A stretch of DNA of 64,000 bases from Acinetobacter genomosp. 15BJ (GCF_000400715.1 NZ_KE007347.1:248001-312000), one strand, 5' to 3'; shown: positions 46,088-56,073, numbered from the stretch's first letter. The notes: generated from the letters alone by a model not told the origin. Made by a program: numbers and translations.

Positions 46088-48262
46088 ATGACAACTCAAG
46101 CCTCTGGTTGGGCATCGGCATTTAAAGCATTTTTAGATCGCCGTGCTCTGATTATGTTATTTCTAGGTTTCTCTGCTGGGATTCCAATTTTATTGATTTT
46201 TTCTAGCTTATCGTTATGGCTAGGTGAGGCTGGTATTGATAAAAGTGCGGTCACTTTTTTTAGTTGGGCCGCGTTGGGTTATTCCTTTAAATTTGTTTGG
46301 GCACCGTTAATTGATGAATTACCCGTCCCATTTTTAACCAAGAGTTTAGGTCGCCGCCGTGCTTGGTTGCTTATTGCGCAATGTTTAATTATCTGTGCAA
46401 TTTGTATTATGGCTTTCTCAGATCCTGCGCTTGGGCAAAGTTATTTAATTCAAATGGCATTTGGTGCAGTATTACTGGGCTTCTCAGCCGCAACACAAGA
46501 TATTGTGATTGACGCTTACCGTATTGAGTTAGCTGAAACTGAAATGCAAACAGTGTTGGCTTCAACCTACAATGCGGGCTATCGTATTGGGATGATTGTT
46601 GCTGGTGCTGGTGCGTTATTCTTGGCAGCCTATTTAGGAACGGCCAAAGGTAATTATATCTACGAAGCTTGGAAATATACCTATTTAACCATGGCCGCAG
46701 TGATGGTGGTGGGTATTATTACCACCTTATGTGTTCGTGAACCACAAGTGAATCGCGTTTATAAACATTATAAAACCACGGATTACTATCGTTTGGTGTT
46801 TGTGTTTTTTATCGCGGTCGCAACTTTTGTCGTGAGCTATATCTATTCGGGTAATGTCACAGAGGCAATCGCCAAGGCAGCAGCAATTAAAGACACAGCT
46901 GCATTGTTTGGTTTAGAAGCGCTACGCTTTTTAACGGCAACTGCAACTGCCTTATTGATCGGTTTTGCGCTGGTTAAAATGGGTGTTGTCAATCAGCAAA
47001 TGGCGAAAGAAACATGGGTCGCACCGATTCTGGATTTCTTTAAGCGCTATGGGGTGAAACTGGCCCTCGTTTTATTACTGTTAATTGGCTTCTTTCGTAT
47101 CTCTGACATTATTGCAGGGGTGATTTCCAATGTGTTCTATCAAGATCTAAACTTTAGTAAAGAGCAGATTGCTGAAGCGGTCAAAATTTATGGTGTTTTA
47201 TTCAGTTTGATCGGTGGCTTCTTAGGTGGCCTGCTGGCGCAACGTATGAACATTATGAAACTCATGTTCGTAGGCGCTGTATTAGCTAGCTCAACCAATT
47301 TGATCTTTATTGGTTTAGTTAAATCTGGCAAACCATTGGATCAGGTTGAAGTCCAAGTGGGTGAGCAACACTATCAAGTGCAAACTGATGAGGTGGGATA
47401 TTGGAAGTTACAAGTACCAAATGAAGCTTTAGCCAAAGCAAACACAATTCAGGTCAGTACGCAGTATCAAAACCAAGCTGACTCTAAGATTCAGTTAGAA
47501 GTTCCTTATTTGGTAAATGCTCAACAAGCCCAGATTCAATTGCTACCAATGAGTGGTGATGATCAACTCACACCGAAAGAGTTAAAACAAAGTTTGGTAA
47601 TCAAAGGTCAGTTAGCCGGTGTAAAAGCTGAGCAACTCAATGCAGAACGTCCTGTTGTTTTAACCTTGGATGGGCAGGAATTTGTAGCGAAAGTTGATCA
47701 AAATGGATTATTCACGGGTGTGATTGATGGCAAAATTTTGCAAGCATCACCAACCAAGACCATCACTGCTTTGGCCAATTTAAACAATAATACAGGCAAT
47801 GAATTGTTGGCAACCAGACAATATCACGTCGATACGGCATCTCATGCAGAGATGGATTTAAATGTGGATATTCAACCGATTGCTGTGGTTGATCCAGCTC
47901 AATCAGGTATGGTCGAATTGTCTGGTAAAGTGATTAAAAGTTATAGCTCGTTATGGCTATATTTGGCCATTATTGTAGATAATTTAGCGTCAGGTCTAGC
48001 TGGTGCAGCATTTATTGCATTTTTATCGAGCTTAACCAGCGTATCATTTACTGCAGTTCAATATGCGATTTTCAGTTCATTAATGACTTTAACACCAAAA
48101 TTATTAGGTGGTTATTCAGGAACGATTGTCAGTAATATTGGTTATCCGAATTTCTTTTTAATGACAACTTTAATTGGTATTCCAATTTTAGTTTTAGTGG
48201 TATGGGTTGCGAAACTGTTACGCGATCATGAAAACCAAACAACTCAACAGACAGGTGAATAA
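46088..48262 (+). CDS. ampG: AmpG-like muropeptide MFS permease with inserted extracytoplasmic domain
   Basis: A 724-residue permease, against 491 for E. coli AmpG. The MFS core shows [39 protein letters not shown] and [17 protein letters not shown], the AmpG hallmarks for anhydromuropeptide import in cell-wall recycling. Between membrane helices, residues about 415-612 form a hydrophilic beta-rich region with two or more Ig-like or carboxypeptidase-regulatory repeats ([43 protein letters not shown]). Recycled muropeptides in turn induce AmpC through AmpR in other genera. The gene runs directly into gloA, 2 bases apart. Confidence 0.87.
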   Translation: MTTQASGWASAFKAFLDRRALIMLFLGFSAGIPILLIFSSLSLWLGEAGIDKSAVTFFSWAALGYSFKFVWAPLIDELPVPFLTKSLGRRRAWLLIAQCLIICAICIMAFSDPALGQSYLIQMAFGAVLLGFSAATQDIVIDAYRIELAETEMQTVLASTYNAGYRIGMIVAGAGALFLAAYLGTAKGNYIYEAWKYTYLTMAAVMVVGIITTLCVREPQVNRVYKHYKTTDYYRLVFVFFIAVATFVVSYIYSGNVTEAIAKAAAIKDTAALFGLEALRFLTATATALLIGFALVKMGVVNQQMAKETWVAPILDFFKRYGVKLALVLLLLIGFFRISDIIAGVISNVFYQDLNFSKEQIAEAVKIYGVLFSLIGGFLGGLLAQRMNIMKLMFVGAVLASSTNLIFIGLVKSGKPLDQVEVQVGEQHYQVQTDEVGYWKLQVPNEALAKANTIQVSTQYQNQADSKIQLEVPYLVNAQQAQIQLLPMSGDDQLTPKELKQSLVIKGQLAGVKAEQLNAERPVVLTLDGQEFVAKVDQNGLFTGVIDGKILQASPTKTITALANLNNNTGNELLATRQYHVDTASHAEMDLNVDIQPIAVVDPAQSGMVELSGKVIKSYSSLWLYLAIIVDNLASGLAGAAFIAFLSSLTSVSFTAVQYAIFSSLMTLTPKLLGGYSGTIVSNIGYPNFFLMTTLIGIPILVLVVWVAKLLRDHENQTTQQTGE

Positions 48263-48264
48263 CT

Positions 48265-48666
48265 ATGCGCATGTTACATACGATGCTACGAGTAGGTAAT
48301 TTAGAACAATCTTTAAAGTTCTACACTGAGGTACTTGGTATGAAATTGCTACGCCAACGTGATTACGAAGAAGGGCGTTTTACCTTGGCTTTTGTTGGCT
48401 ATGGTGATGAAGAAAACAACACTGTGCTTGAGCTTACCCATAACTGGGACACTGCCAGCTATGAGCTAGGCAATGCTTATGGTCATATCGCCATTGGTGT
48501 GGATGACGCTTATAAAGCATGTGAAGAAATCAAAGCACGTGGTGGAAAAGTTGTACGTGAAGCGGGTCCAATGAAAGGTGGTATTACGGTGATTGCCTTT
48601 GTTGAAGATCCTGATGGTTATAAAGTTGAATTGATTCAACAGGATCAAAATGCACGTAATAACTAG
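48265..48666 (+). CDS. gloA: Lactoylglutathione lyase (glyoxalase I)
   Basis: A 133-residue glyoxalase I with two VOC motifs. Metal ligands are seen in [10 protein letters not shown] (His 5), TVLELTHNW (Glu), GHIAIGVDD (His) and GYKVELIQ (Glu). It isomerises the hemithioacetal of methylglyoxal and glutathione. It starts 2 bases after ampG and is probably co-transcribed. Its TAG stop at 48664-48666 is partly supplied by the left end of the 267-base repeat element that begins at 48665, so the element abuts the gene exactly. Confidence 0.96.
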   Translation: MRMLHTMLRVGNLEQSLKFYTEVLGMKLLRQRDYEEGRFTLAFVGYGDEENNTVLELTHNWDTASYELGNAYGHIAIGVDDAYKACEEIKARGGKVVREAGPMKGGITVIAFVEDPDGYKVELIQQDQNARNN

Positions 48667-48931
48667 GGTCTGTTGACATTTCACAGATGCTTGCGACAGA
48701 GGATGTTTTTTAGACGGTGCAAGGCAGGTTTTGTGAAACCTAGTTATTCTAGGTAAGCAAGACCTAACACAGTAGCGGCAAAAAACATCCCTGTCCCGTA
48801 GGGTTATGGCTAAAACTTCCATAAACCGCGTTATGAAACTTGACAAGGGAATGCCATTGCCAGCGTTTCATGCCTTGTTTATGTCATTTTAGCCAATAAC
48901 GCAAGGCATGGCTGAAATGTCAATAGACCCT
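48665..48931 (+). repeat. 267-bp MITE-like repeat with 19-bp terminal inverted repeats
   Basis: Left end AGGGTCTGTTGACATTTCA at 48665-48683 and right end TGAAATGTCAATAGACCCT at 48913-48931 are inverted repeats with one mismatch. It has no gene. Internal arms such as GGATGTTTTT and AAAAACATCC can pair, giving a structured RNA. A shorter relative lies at 56228-56394 in inverted orientation and a decayed one near 40194. No target-site duplication is obvious. Confidence 0.8.
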
Positions 48932-49068
48932 CTCTTTGGTCTATTTAGTCCAAGATTTCTAATCTAAAGCCCTAGCTTTATTTATTCAGCCCAGTATGAT
49001 GATGCGATCAAATGATCAACAACATCATATTGGGCTTTATAGTTTTAGTGAGTAGATAGGGATAAGTT

Positions 49069-50037
49069 ATGTTGAAGCAACTGGCAGTGGACCGCTTTAC
49101 AATATTATTAATCGCAATGGTCGTACTGGCGACCTTTTTACCAGTCTCAGGTCAGATTGCACATTATTTTAATATTTTAACCACGGTCGCAATTGCAGTG
49201 CTGTTCTTTTTACATGGCGCTAAGTTATCACGTGAAGCCGTGGTTGAGGGGATGCTGCATTGGAAAATGCATGCTTTGGTGTTTGCTTTTACGTTTGTGA
49301 TTTTTCCTGCAATTGGATTGCTGGCTAAACCTGTGTTGGAACCTCTACTGGGGCAGCAGTTGTATTGGGGTTTCTTATTTATGTGCTTTTTGCCATCAAC
49401 AGTACAATCGTCAATTGCATTTACTTCGATGGCCAAGGGCAATGTGGCAGCCGCTGTATGTAGCGCATCCTTCTCCAATATTATCGGGATGTTTATTACC
49501 CCGATTTTGGTGAGCTATTTTATTTTGGGACAAAGCCAACATGGTTTTGATCCGACTACATCAATTATTCAAATCACCTTGTTACTACTGGTGCCTTTTA
49601 TTTTAGGGCAATTATTACGTCCTTATGTTTTTCCATATATGGTCAAAGTCCCTAGTATCGTCAAAGCTTTCGATCAGGGGTCGATCTTAATGGTGGTTTA
49701 TGGGGCATTCAGTAGTGCTGTAGTGGCAGGTTTATGGCATCAGGTCAGTGGTTTAACCTTGTTGTATCTGGTACTTGCATGTTCGGTATTATTGACTCTC
49801 GTGATGTTGCTTGCGTTGTATGTACCCAAGTGGTTAGGTTTTAATCATGCTGATCAAGTGACAATCTTCTTTTGTAGCTCGAAGAAAACCTTGGCGAGCG
49901 GGGTACCCATGGCTCAAATTCTGTTCATTGGCCAGCCTTTGGGCATGATCGTACTGCCAATTATGATTTTTCATCAAATTCAGTTGATGGTTTGTGGGAT
50001 GATTGCGAATCGTTGGTCAAAATCAAATCAGGAATAG
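49069..50037 (+). CDS. Bile acid:sodium symporter (SBF/ASBT-like) family transporter
   Basis: A 322-residue inner-membrane protein with about ten helices and the SBF-like fold. Distinctive features are FLHGAKLSREAV in helix 2, STVQSSIAFTSMAKGNVAAAVCSASFSN, the unwound-helix crossing region with conserved Asn and Ser, and CSSKKTLASGVPMAQILF. The SBF-like branch of bacterial proteins imports organic anions, possibly pantoate or other small acids, coupled to sodium; the substrate is unknown here. It is preceded by the repeat element and an AT-rich promoter region. Confidence 0.87.
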   Translation: MLKQLAVDRFTILLIAMVVLATFLPVSGQIAHYFNILTTVAIAVLFFLHGAKLSREAVVEGMLHWKMHALVFAFTFVIFPAIGLLAKPVLEPLLGQQLYWGFLFMCFLPSTVQSSIAFTSMAKGNVAAAVCSASFSNIIGMFITPILVSYFILGQSQHGFDPTTSIIQITLLLLVPFILGQLLRPYVFPYMVKVPSIVKAFDQGSILMVVYGAFSSAVVAGLWHQVSGLTLLYLVLACSVLLTLVMLLALYVPKWLGFNHADQVTIFFCSSKKTLASGVPMAQILFIGQPLGMIVLPIMIFHQIQLMVCGMIANRWSKSNQE

Positions 50038-50061
50038 TTCGCAAAACTTAATTTTTTAGCG

Positions 50062-50236
50062 TATAATCTTCCGCACTTGTTGGCTTTGCTCTGACCTTTA
50101 GAGTCTCGGTGAGTCAAAAGAAATGGTCTGTTGTGGTGTTGATCTGCAAGTGTGAAAACACTTTGCTTTCCTCAAATTGAGAGTGATCAATTGCGATAAC
50201 AGCTTAAGCCTTTCTTACTAAATAGGAGCATCGACC
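50062..50236 (+). promoter_or_regulatory. Predicted -10 and long 5' leader of rpmE
   Basis: TATAAT at 50062-50067 implies a leader of about 160 bases ahead of the rpmE start at 50237, longer than needed for translation. It includes inverted segments (for example GCTCTGACCTTTAGAGTC) and a GGAG ribosome-binding site at 50225. Leader-mediated control by L31 is known in some Gammaproteobacteria; whether this leader does so is untested. Confidence 0.45.
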
Positions 50237-50461
50237 ATGCGCGCCGATATTCACCCTAAATATGAAAACTTAGTTGCTACTTGTTCATGTGGTAACGTAA
50301 TCGAAACTCGTTCTGCTCTTGGTAAAGAAACTATTTACCTTGACGTATGTTCAGCTTGCCACCCATTCTATACTGGTAAACAAAAGAATGTGGATACAGG
50401 CGGTCGTATCGACAAATTCAAACAACGTTTCTCTGGTATGTCACGTTCTGTCAAACGTTAA
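50237..50461 (+). CDS. rpmE: 50S ribosomal protein L31, zinc-binding type
   Basis: A 74-residue L31 with the zinc-binding cysteines of the C+ type (CSCG near residue 16-19 and CSAC near residue 37-40) and the signature [10 protein letters not shown]31 bridges the two ribosomal subunits. Zinc-replete cells use this form, while the cysteine-free paralogue, not in this window, replaces it when zinc is scarce. A strong terminator follows. Confidence 0.98.
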   Translation: MRADIHPKYENLVATCSCGNVIETRSALGKETIYLDVCSACHPFYTGKQKNVDTGGRIDKFKQRFSGMSRSVKR

Positions 50462-50472
50462 TATCAAGAAAG

Positions 50473-50499
50473 AAAAAACGGGCGATATGCCCGTTTTTT
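50473..50499 (+). terminator. Rho-independent terminator after rpmE
   Basis: Eleven-base arms AAAAAACGGGC and complement, GATAT loop, long T tract. Confidence 0.88.
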
Positions 50500-50549
50500 T
50501 GTGCCTATATTTTTATCGATAATGTATATAGACAGTGGTGTACAAGACC

Positions 50550-52643
50550 TTATTGGTCTTGTACATCGGTTAAGCGATCAAGCTTTTTCTGGAAGTAGTT
50601 CCCTTGTAAGAAGCGTGCTTCAACATTCCATGCATTGGCAAACAGGTTCATGTCATTGAGCTCCATCAAGAAAATTTCCACAGGCTTTTGGCCAATAAAA
50701 TGCAGGATTTTTTCTTGTAAGTTTGCCATGTCTTTTTCAGAGGCAAGCATTTTGGTCAATTTGCCATGCAGACTCAAATATTGAGCATCAATCTGTTGCA
50801 GCATCGAGTCACTATAGAGTGAATCACCGAAACCTCGAATCGAAACTTCAGCACCATGTTGACGCAACAAGGCAATTTGGGGCTGTGCTTGTGACAGGTT
50901 CTGTTGCAATGCTTGTTCAGAAAATTGCAGAATTAATGGGTGTGCTTGTTTACTGCCAATAATGGTGAGTAATTTTGCAACTAACTCTGGGAGTTTTTGA
51001 TCATTCAATAACACGTGATGATTGAGGTTTACAATCAGCTTGGCTTTTGGATATTGAGTGATGAAGTTATGCAATTGCTTACAGGCTTCAACAAGAATCC
51101 AGCGGTCTAGTTGAACTGATAATTCAACATCATCTTTAAGATCAGCCAGATCACTTAAGTCTTGCCATTGATTGTTATAGATAAAGCCGCCAGAAACCTC
51201 ATAAGTATGCGTATGCTGATCTTGTTTATCATAAAGCTGCTGATATTTAAGATGGATATCACCCGCATCCAGCTTTTGTTTAAGCTCTTGTAGCAGGCTT
51301 AACTGGACTTTTGTTGGAATGTGTTCGGTCGTCAAACCAATATCAGTATCAATTTTTGGACTACTAAAGACAGGGAGCTTTTCTGCAAAGGCTTTCGTTA
51401 GGATTTGCTCGAAACGTACTTCGTCTGCAATTGCTTGTGAAAGTTCACAATAGCCCAATTTAAGATGCAAAGGGAAAGTGTGTTGAGGAGTGACTAAAAG
51501 TTGTGGTTTCTGCAAGCTATTTAAACCAATCAGCAGTGAGTTTAAAACACTGTTTGATTCAGCCTGAAATAAAGCTACATATAGGGTACTGTCAATTGAG
51601 TAGACAGGTACATTCACTTGCTCTTTGATGAAGTTTGGAATGTTGGCAAAATACGCTTTTGTTGCGTGCCAATCACTTTGGAAGACTTCATTTGGACAAC
51701 TACTTAAACTAAACAGCACAACCGCATTGGCATTGGCTGGATGATTAGTGAGTTGTCGGTTAATTTGTTGTAAAGTACTGTTTAGATTCGAAACTTTTTC
51801 AGTTGTATTAATGGCCGTTGGTGTTGTTATGGCTGCTGGTGTCGATGTCCCACATTCAATATTGAGCTGGATTTCATCTTCATTACCTGAAGGTAAAAAC
51901 TCAATATGTAATGGGTTGTTCTTTACGGTTGCATTTTGAGTACGCAGCTCAAAACGTCCTTGCTCGAACTGGCCTTGAGAAATCTTTTTAAAGCGTAGTT
52001 TAAATTGTGCTAAATCTTCAGGTTGTAATACATCGAGGATGGGTAGGCCAATTAGGTCATCTTCACTCGCAAATCCAAATAGGTTGGCATATTCAGCATT
52101 TGCACTGATATGAATACCTTCTTGTAAAATCGCAACAGCTTTATGCGTCTCGGCGACCAAGGATTGAGCCTGAGTTTGTGCTGCTTCTAGTTCATTGAGC
52201 AAGCGGTGTTCAGCTTGAACCAGTCGGCTATAAGACAATGCTCGAATCATGCTGATATAGAATGTTTCGGGAGCTTTGATATTTAATACATCATAGATGC
52301 CTTTGTGAATATACGTCTGATATTGATCTTGGTTATAGTCATCAGGCTCTAATAGCAGTACAGGCAAGCTTGGCTGCGATGAAGCTTGAATTAAAGAAAG
52401 CGTTTGTTCGATTTTTAGATCATAAGCACGACCAAAAACGACGATATCCCACGGCAAATTCAGCTGTTTTTCAAATGTTTTAAGATCATCTAATAAGGTG
52501 GCATGAATTTGATGATCTTGTGCCTTAAAGATCGCGGCAATTTGATTATAACGAAGTTGATTGTCGTCAATAATTAGTAAACGGGTTTCTGTCCGTTTGA
52601 GTTTCTTAGACAGTAAAGAATTTCTCACTTTAATGCTTCCCAT
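50550..52643 (-). CDS. FimX-like protein (degenerate REC-PAS-GGDEF-EAL)
   Basis: A 697-residue protein with the length and domain order of Pseudomonas FimX (691 aa). A receiver-like domain (RLLIIDDNQLRY, residues about 20-135) has DD but an altered phosphoacceptor site. A PAS domain covers about 150-265. A GGDEF-like domain (about 290-420) has lost its GGDEF motif. The EAL-like domain (about 440-690) has YEVSGGF instead of EAL and lacks most metal ligands. FimX binds c-di-GMP and promotes type IV pilus assembly, so a receptor role is likely and enzymatic activity unlikely. It overlaps the PilZ gene by 19 bases. Confidence 0.8.
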   Translation of the reverse strand: MGSIKVRNSLLSKKLKRTETRLLIIDDNQLRYNQIAAIFKAQDHQIHATLLDDLKTFEKQLNLPWDIVVFGRAYDLKIEQTLSLIQASSQPSLPVLLLEPDDYNQDQYQTYIHKGIYDVLNIKAPETFYISMIRALSYSRLVQAEHRLLNELEAAQTQAQSLVAETHKAVAILQEGIHISANAEYANLFGFASEDDLIGLPILDVLQPEDLAQFKLRFKKISQGQFEQGRFELRTQNATVKNNPLHIEFLPSGNEDEIQLNIECGTSTPAAITTPTAINTTEKVSNLNSTLQQINRQLTNHPANANAVVLFSLSSCPNEVFQSDWHATKAYFANIPNFIKEQVNVPVYSIDSTLYVALFQAESNSVLNSLLIGLNSLQKPQLLVTPQHTFPLHLKLGYCELSQAIADEVRFEQILTKAFAEKLPVFSSPKIDTDIGLTTEHIPTKVQLSLLQELKQKLDAGDIHLKYQQLYDKQDQHTHTYEVSGGFIYNNQWQDLSDLADLKDDVELSVQLDRWILVEACKQLHNFITQYPKAKLIVNLNHHVLLNDQKLPELVAKLLTIIGSKQAHPLILQFSEQALQQNLSQAQPQIALLRQHGAEVSIRGFGDSLYSDSMLQQIDAQYLSLHGKLTKMLASEKDMANLQEKILHFIGQKPVEIFLMELNDMNLFANAWNVEARFLQGNYFQKKLDRLTDVQDQ

Positions 52644-54379
52644 AAATCTTGATCAATTGTGTCCATATTTTTTTGTGCCATATATTTTTGAAGAACAGGG
52701 TGTTCCTCATCATTTAGCAGTTCAAATTCAAATTGAACAAAACTCTGGGTAATTAATTGTGCGTTTAATAAATACACCTTGACTTCCTCTTTCCCCAATC
52801 TTAAATGAACAGCTTGGTGTTCTCTAAAAATTTGTGAACCTGGTAAAATTAACGTTGTTTTTGTTTCATCCAAATTTTGGTTTTTTAATAAAAGTGTTGG
52901 ATGATAATTGCTGATATGTCGGTCAGCCTGTATGCGAACAGCGCAAGGGAATATCTCTTGTGCCAATACTTCTAAACCGAGTTCCAGACTTTTTTCGCTC
53001 GATTGCTTGAGCCAACGAATTACGCCTCCACGCCAATGCCCATGTGATGTTTCTTTGACTAAAATGTATTCGCCTGTTCTTAGATTCTTTGGTGCTTCTC
53101 CAGACCACTTAATACGATAACCATTGACGCTGATATCGAGAATATCGGCTTGATAAACGGCTTTACTTTCACGACTTAAACGTTGAATCGCAGACTCTTG
53201 GTTGTCAGAAGCACTTTTTTTGTCCCAAGCAGACATAAATTTTGATTCATTTTGTAGACCATAACTGTGGTCTAGTAATAAGGTCTCTGCGAAATTCTTG
53301 GCTTTCGAAAGATAAAAATGGGCAGTTAATAAACCAAAGCAAATATGCAGTTGAGCTGAGTATTCATAACGTTCATGACGGCGTTCAGCGGTTGTACCTA
53401 AAATGGTTTGCACATGAAATTTCAGTGCAGGGGTTAAATAGATTTTTTCATTTTTAGAAATGTATTCTGCATTTTTATGTAACGTTGCCGTGACATGATC
53501 GAGTAGGCTGTGTGTACTGATAAAAATGTTTGGGTTGAAGCCTGAACTTTGCTTTTTATTATAAATCGGCGGATGGTCTTTACTGGTATCAACTACATAT
53601 TTGGTCAGGTCGGTTTCCTTCGCCAAAATCTGAACCATTTTGGCCCAGTCAAAACTACACTGGAACAGAGCCTGTATTTCAGATTGACGAATTTGATTGG
53701 TATTAAAAATATCCATCAAGATTAACTGAGCATAGGCCTGAGTAATATTGGTAATCGAACTTGGCTTGCCTTGAGACTGATCTAAGTTGGTATGCTGATA
53801 TTTATGTGTCACTGCTGCATCATAAAGCTGATGGGCAATTAACCACTGTCCAGCAACTGGCTCGCTATACAACATATGTTGTTGATAGAGTAATTGGGTC
53901 AGTTGCTGTAACGATTGAAAGGTGGCAAGTGTTCTTGCTGTCTGCAGATTTTTCTTTTGATTCAGGGCAAAAATAGAAAACTTTTGCTGATCAAGTTGGT
54001 CATTACTGCGACGCACAATATTGATATAGATTGCTGCGAAGTAGCAACGCAATAACATTGCCAGTTCAATAATATGTTCATTACGATCTGAACTAATCAC
54101 GCCCTGATTGAAAAAGTTCTTTTCCAGACTTCCCAAAACATTTTCAATGGTTGGGTGCAGAACCTGAACCAAGTCAAAACGTAAAGTTTCCGAACATTCC
54201 AGTTCACTCAGCTCTAATAAGGCTGCAAATAGTGCTTTGGAGGTATCACCCAACTGCATAATGGATAGATTTGAAATCCATTCATTGAGACTTTTAGAAT
54301 TGGTATCACAAAAGCTAAGTTTGTCCCGTCTTAAGACTGTTGGAATTTGAAAAATATCCGAAAAAGCATTATTCATCAT
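52625..54379 (-). CDS. PilZ-domain protein
   Basis: A 584-residue cytoplasmic protein. Most of it is helical and unknown. From about residue 335 there is a c-di-GMP-binding PilZ domain: the Arg-rich motif in ERRHERYEYS and, after a 100-residue helical spacer, the DISVNGYRI motif corresponding to D/NxSxxG, then GGVIRWLKQSS. The long spacer between the two motifs is unusual. Start at 54379 (MMNN) is preferred because the ORF upstream to 54442 would overlap epmB. A gene at the same position next to fimX in Pseudomonas makes a functional pair plausible. Confidence 0.75.
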   Translation of the reverse strand: MMNNAFSDIFQIPTVLRRDKLSFCDTNSKSLNEWISNLSIMQLGDTSKALFAALLELSELECSETLRFDLVQVLHPTIENVLGSLEKNFFNQGVISSDRNEHIIELAMLLRCYFAAIYINIVRRSNDQLDQQKFSIFALNQKKNLQTARTLATFQSLQQLTQLLYQQHMLYSEPVAGQWLIAHQLYDAAVTHKYQHTNLDQSQGKPSSITNITQAYAQLILMDIFNTNQIRQSEIQALFQCSFDWAKMVQILAKETDLTKYVVDTSKDHPPIYNKKQSSGFNPNIFISTHSLLDHVTATLHKNAEYISKNEKIYLTPALKFHVQTILGTTAERRHERYEYSAQLHICFGLLTAHFYLSKAKNFAETLLLDHSYGLQNESKFMSAWDKKSASDNQESAIQRLSRESKAVYQADILDISVNGYRIKWSGEAPKNLRTGEYILVKETSHGHWRGGVIRWLKQSSEKSLELGLEVLAQEIFPCAVRIQADRHISNYHPTLLLKNQNLDETKTTLILPGSQIFREHQAVHLRLGKEEVKVYLLNAQLITQSFVQFEFELLNDEEHPVLQKYMAQKNMDTIDQDLWEALK

Positions 54380-54392
54380 TGTGTTATCAATC

Positions 54393-55409
54393 TCAGAATG
54401 TTTGAACCCCAAAAAGCGGTGTTTTATTTTTTTCGCCCGCAATTTCCCTGACGAGTTTTGGGACGAGATATCCTGGTAAACTCGCTAATACATCACTGTA
54501 TATCTGATCTATCTCTGAAGATCTTAAATCAAAATGCTGAGCACCTTTAACTTTATCTAAAACATGAAGATAATAGGGCATTACTCGTGCTTCAAATAAA
54601 CGGCTACTCAATGCATTTAAAGTTTCTGCAGAATCATTCACACCTTTGAGCAAAACTGCCTGATTAAGGACGGTTATATGTTGGAATGATAACTGTAGCA
54701 ACTTCGAGCAAGTGAAATCATCAAGTTCAGCTGCGTGGTTTGAGTGTACCACTACTACAATACGTAGCCTACTGTTTTTTAATATAGAAATCAGCTCTTC
54801 ATCAATACGATTCGGGATCACAATAGGAACCCGTGAATGAATTCTCAATATCTTAATCTGAGGGAGAGATGCGACTCGTTCTAGCCACAACGAAATTTTT
54901 CGATTGTTTAGCGTAAGGGGGTCACCACCACTCAAAATCACTTCATTGATTTTTGGATTTTGCTTAATATACTGTTTGATATTTAACCAATCGTCATTTT
55001 TAGGAAGATTTTCTTGATAGGGGAAATGACGACGGAAACAATAGCGACAGTGAATCGCACATGCACCCGTTAAGGTCAGCAAAAAACGTGATTGATATTT
55101 ATGTAAAACCCCCGCCATTTGATTTGCGGCTTCTTCACCTAAAGGATCCGTCACAAACTCAGGATGTTCTTCCAGTTCGAGATGGTGTGGTAAGACTTGC
55201 AGTAGCAGGGGGTCAAGCGGATCGCCAACGGTCATTTTTCCGACGAATGCACGTGGGACGCGCAATTTAAACTGTTCAGAGGCGAGGATTGCCCCTGATA
55301 ATAGTTGATCGGTAGATAACTCAAGCAGATTTAACAGCTCTAAAGGATCAGTAATTAGGTCACTGAGTTGTGATTGCCAGTTTTGCTCTTGATGTAAATA
55401 GTTTATCAT
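54393..55409 (-). CDS. epmB: EF-P beta-lysylation protein EpmB (lysine 2,3-aminomutase type)
   Basis: A 338-residue radical-SAM enzyme that converts (S)-alpha-lysine to (R)-beta-lysine for attachment to EF-P Lys34 by EpmA. The CxxxCxxC iron-sulphur motif is C117, C121, C124 in GACAIHCRYCFRR. Other hallmarks are VILSGGDPLTLNN, LRIHSRVPIVIPNR and the PLP-binding-region PYYLHVLDKVKGAQHF. It is divergent from efp, its substrate protein, with 86 bases between starts, so both can be co-regulated. Confidence 0.95.
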   Translation of the reverse strand: MINYLHQEQNWQSQLSDLITDPLELLNLLELSTDQLLSGAILASEQFKLRVPRAFVGKMTVGDPLDPLLLQVLPHHLELEEHPEFVTDPLGEEAANQMAGVLHKYQSRFLLTLTGACAIHCRYCFRRHFPYQENLPKNDDWLNIKQYIKQNPKINEVILSGGDPLTLNNRKISLWLERVASLPQIKILRIHSRVPIVIPNRIDEELISILKNSRLRIVVVVHSNHAAELDDFTCSKLLQLSFQHITVLNQAVLLKGVNDSAETLNALSSRLFEARVMPYYLHVLDKVKGAQHFDLRSSEIDQIYSDVLASLPGYLVPKLVREIAGEKNKTPLFGVQTF

Positions 55410-55495
55410 GCCATACGTAAAAATAGTGTTAGCCGCAGCTGTGTGCCTAGTCTAGCATTAATAGATTTGAGTTTTAAGTTTGGAGTGCGCCTTTC

Positions 55496-56065
55496 ATGGC
55501 CTATTATTCTACAAATGATTTTAAAGCAGGCCTTAAGGTTATGCTTGATGGCAACCCATGTTCAATCATGGAAAATGAATATGTAAAACCAGGTAAAGGT
55601 CAAGCGTTTAACCGTGTAAAATTACGTAACCTTCGCTCTGGTAAAGTATTAGAAAAAACATTCAAATCAGGTGATTCTTTAGAAGCAGCTGATATTGTAG
55701 AAGTTGAAATGGATTACCTCTACAACGATGGCGAAATGTGGAACTTCATGGATCCTGTATCTTTCGAGCAAATCGCTGCTGATAAAACAGCAATGGGCGA
55801 TGCTGCGAAATGGTTGAAAGATGATTCAAATGAAAAATGTACGATCATGTTATTCAATGGCGTACCTTTGAACGTAAATCCACCAAACTTCGTTGTGTTG
55901 AAAATTATTGAAACTGATCCAGGTGTACGTGGTGATACTTCTGGCGGTGGCGGTAAGCCAGCGAAGCTTGAAACAGGTGCTGTAGTACGTGTTCCATTAT
56001 TCGTACAGCAAGAAGAAAGTGTTCGTGTAGACACACGTACTGGTGACTATTTAGAACGTGCGTAA
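55496..56065 (+). CDS. efp: Translation elongation factor P
   Basis: A 189-residue EF-P with KOW-like domain I and two OB domains. The modified lysine is K34 in [13 protein letters not shown] relieves ribosome stalling at polyproline. The C-terminal signature [12 protein letters not shown] is intact. The adjacent epmB and the Lys rather than Arg at 34 show that this organism uses the beta-lysine pathway rather than EarP rhamnosylation. Confidence 0.98.
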   Translation: MAYYSTNDFKAGLKVMLDGNPCSIMENEYVKPGKGQAFNRVKLRNLRSGKVLEKTFKSGDSLEAADIVEVEMDYLYNDGEMWNFMDPVSFEQIAADKTAMGDAAKWLKDDSNEKCTIMLFNGVPLNVNPPNFVVLKIIETDPGVRGDTSGGGGKPAKLETGAVVRVPLFVQQEESVRVDTRTGDYLERA

Positions 56066-56073
56066 TTGTGACT

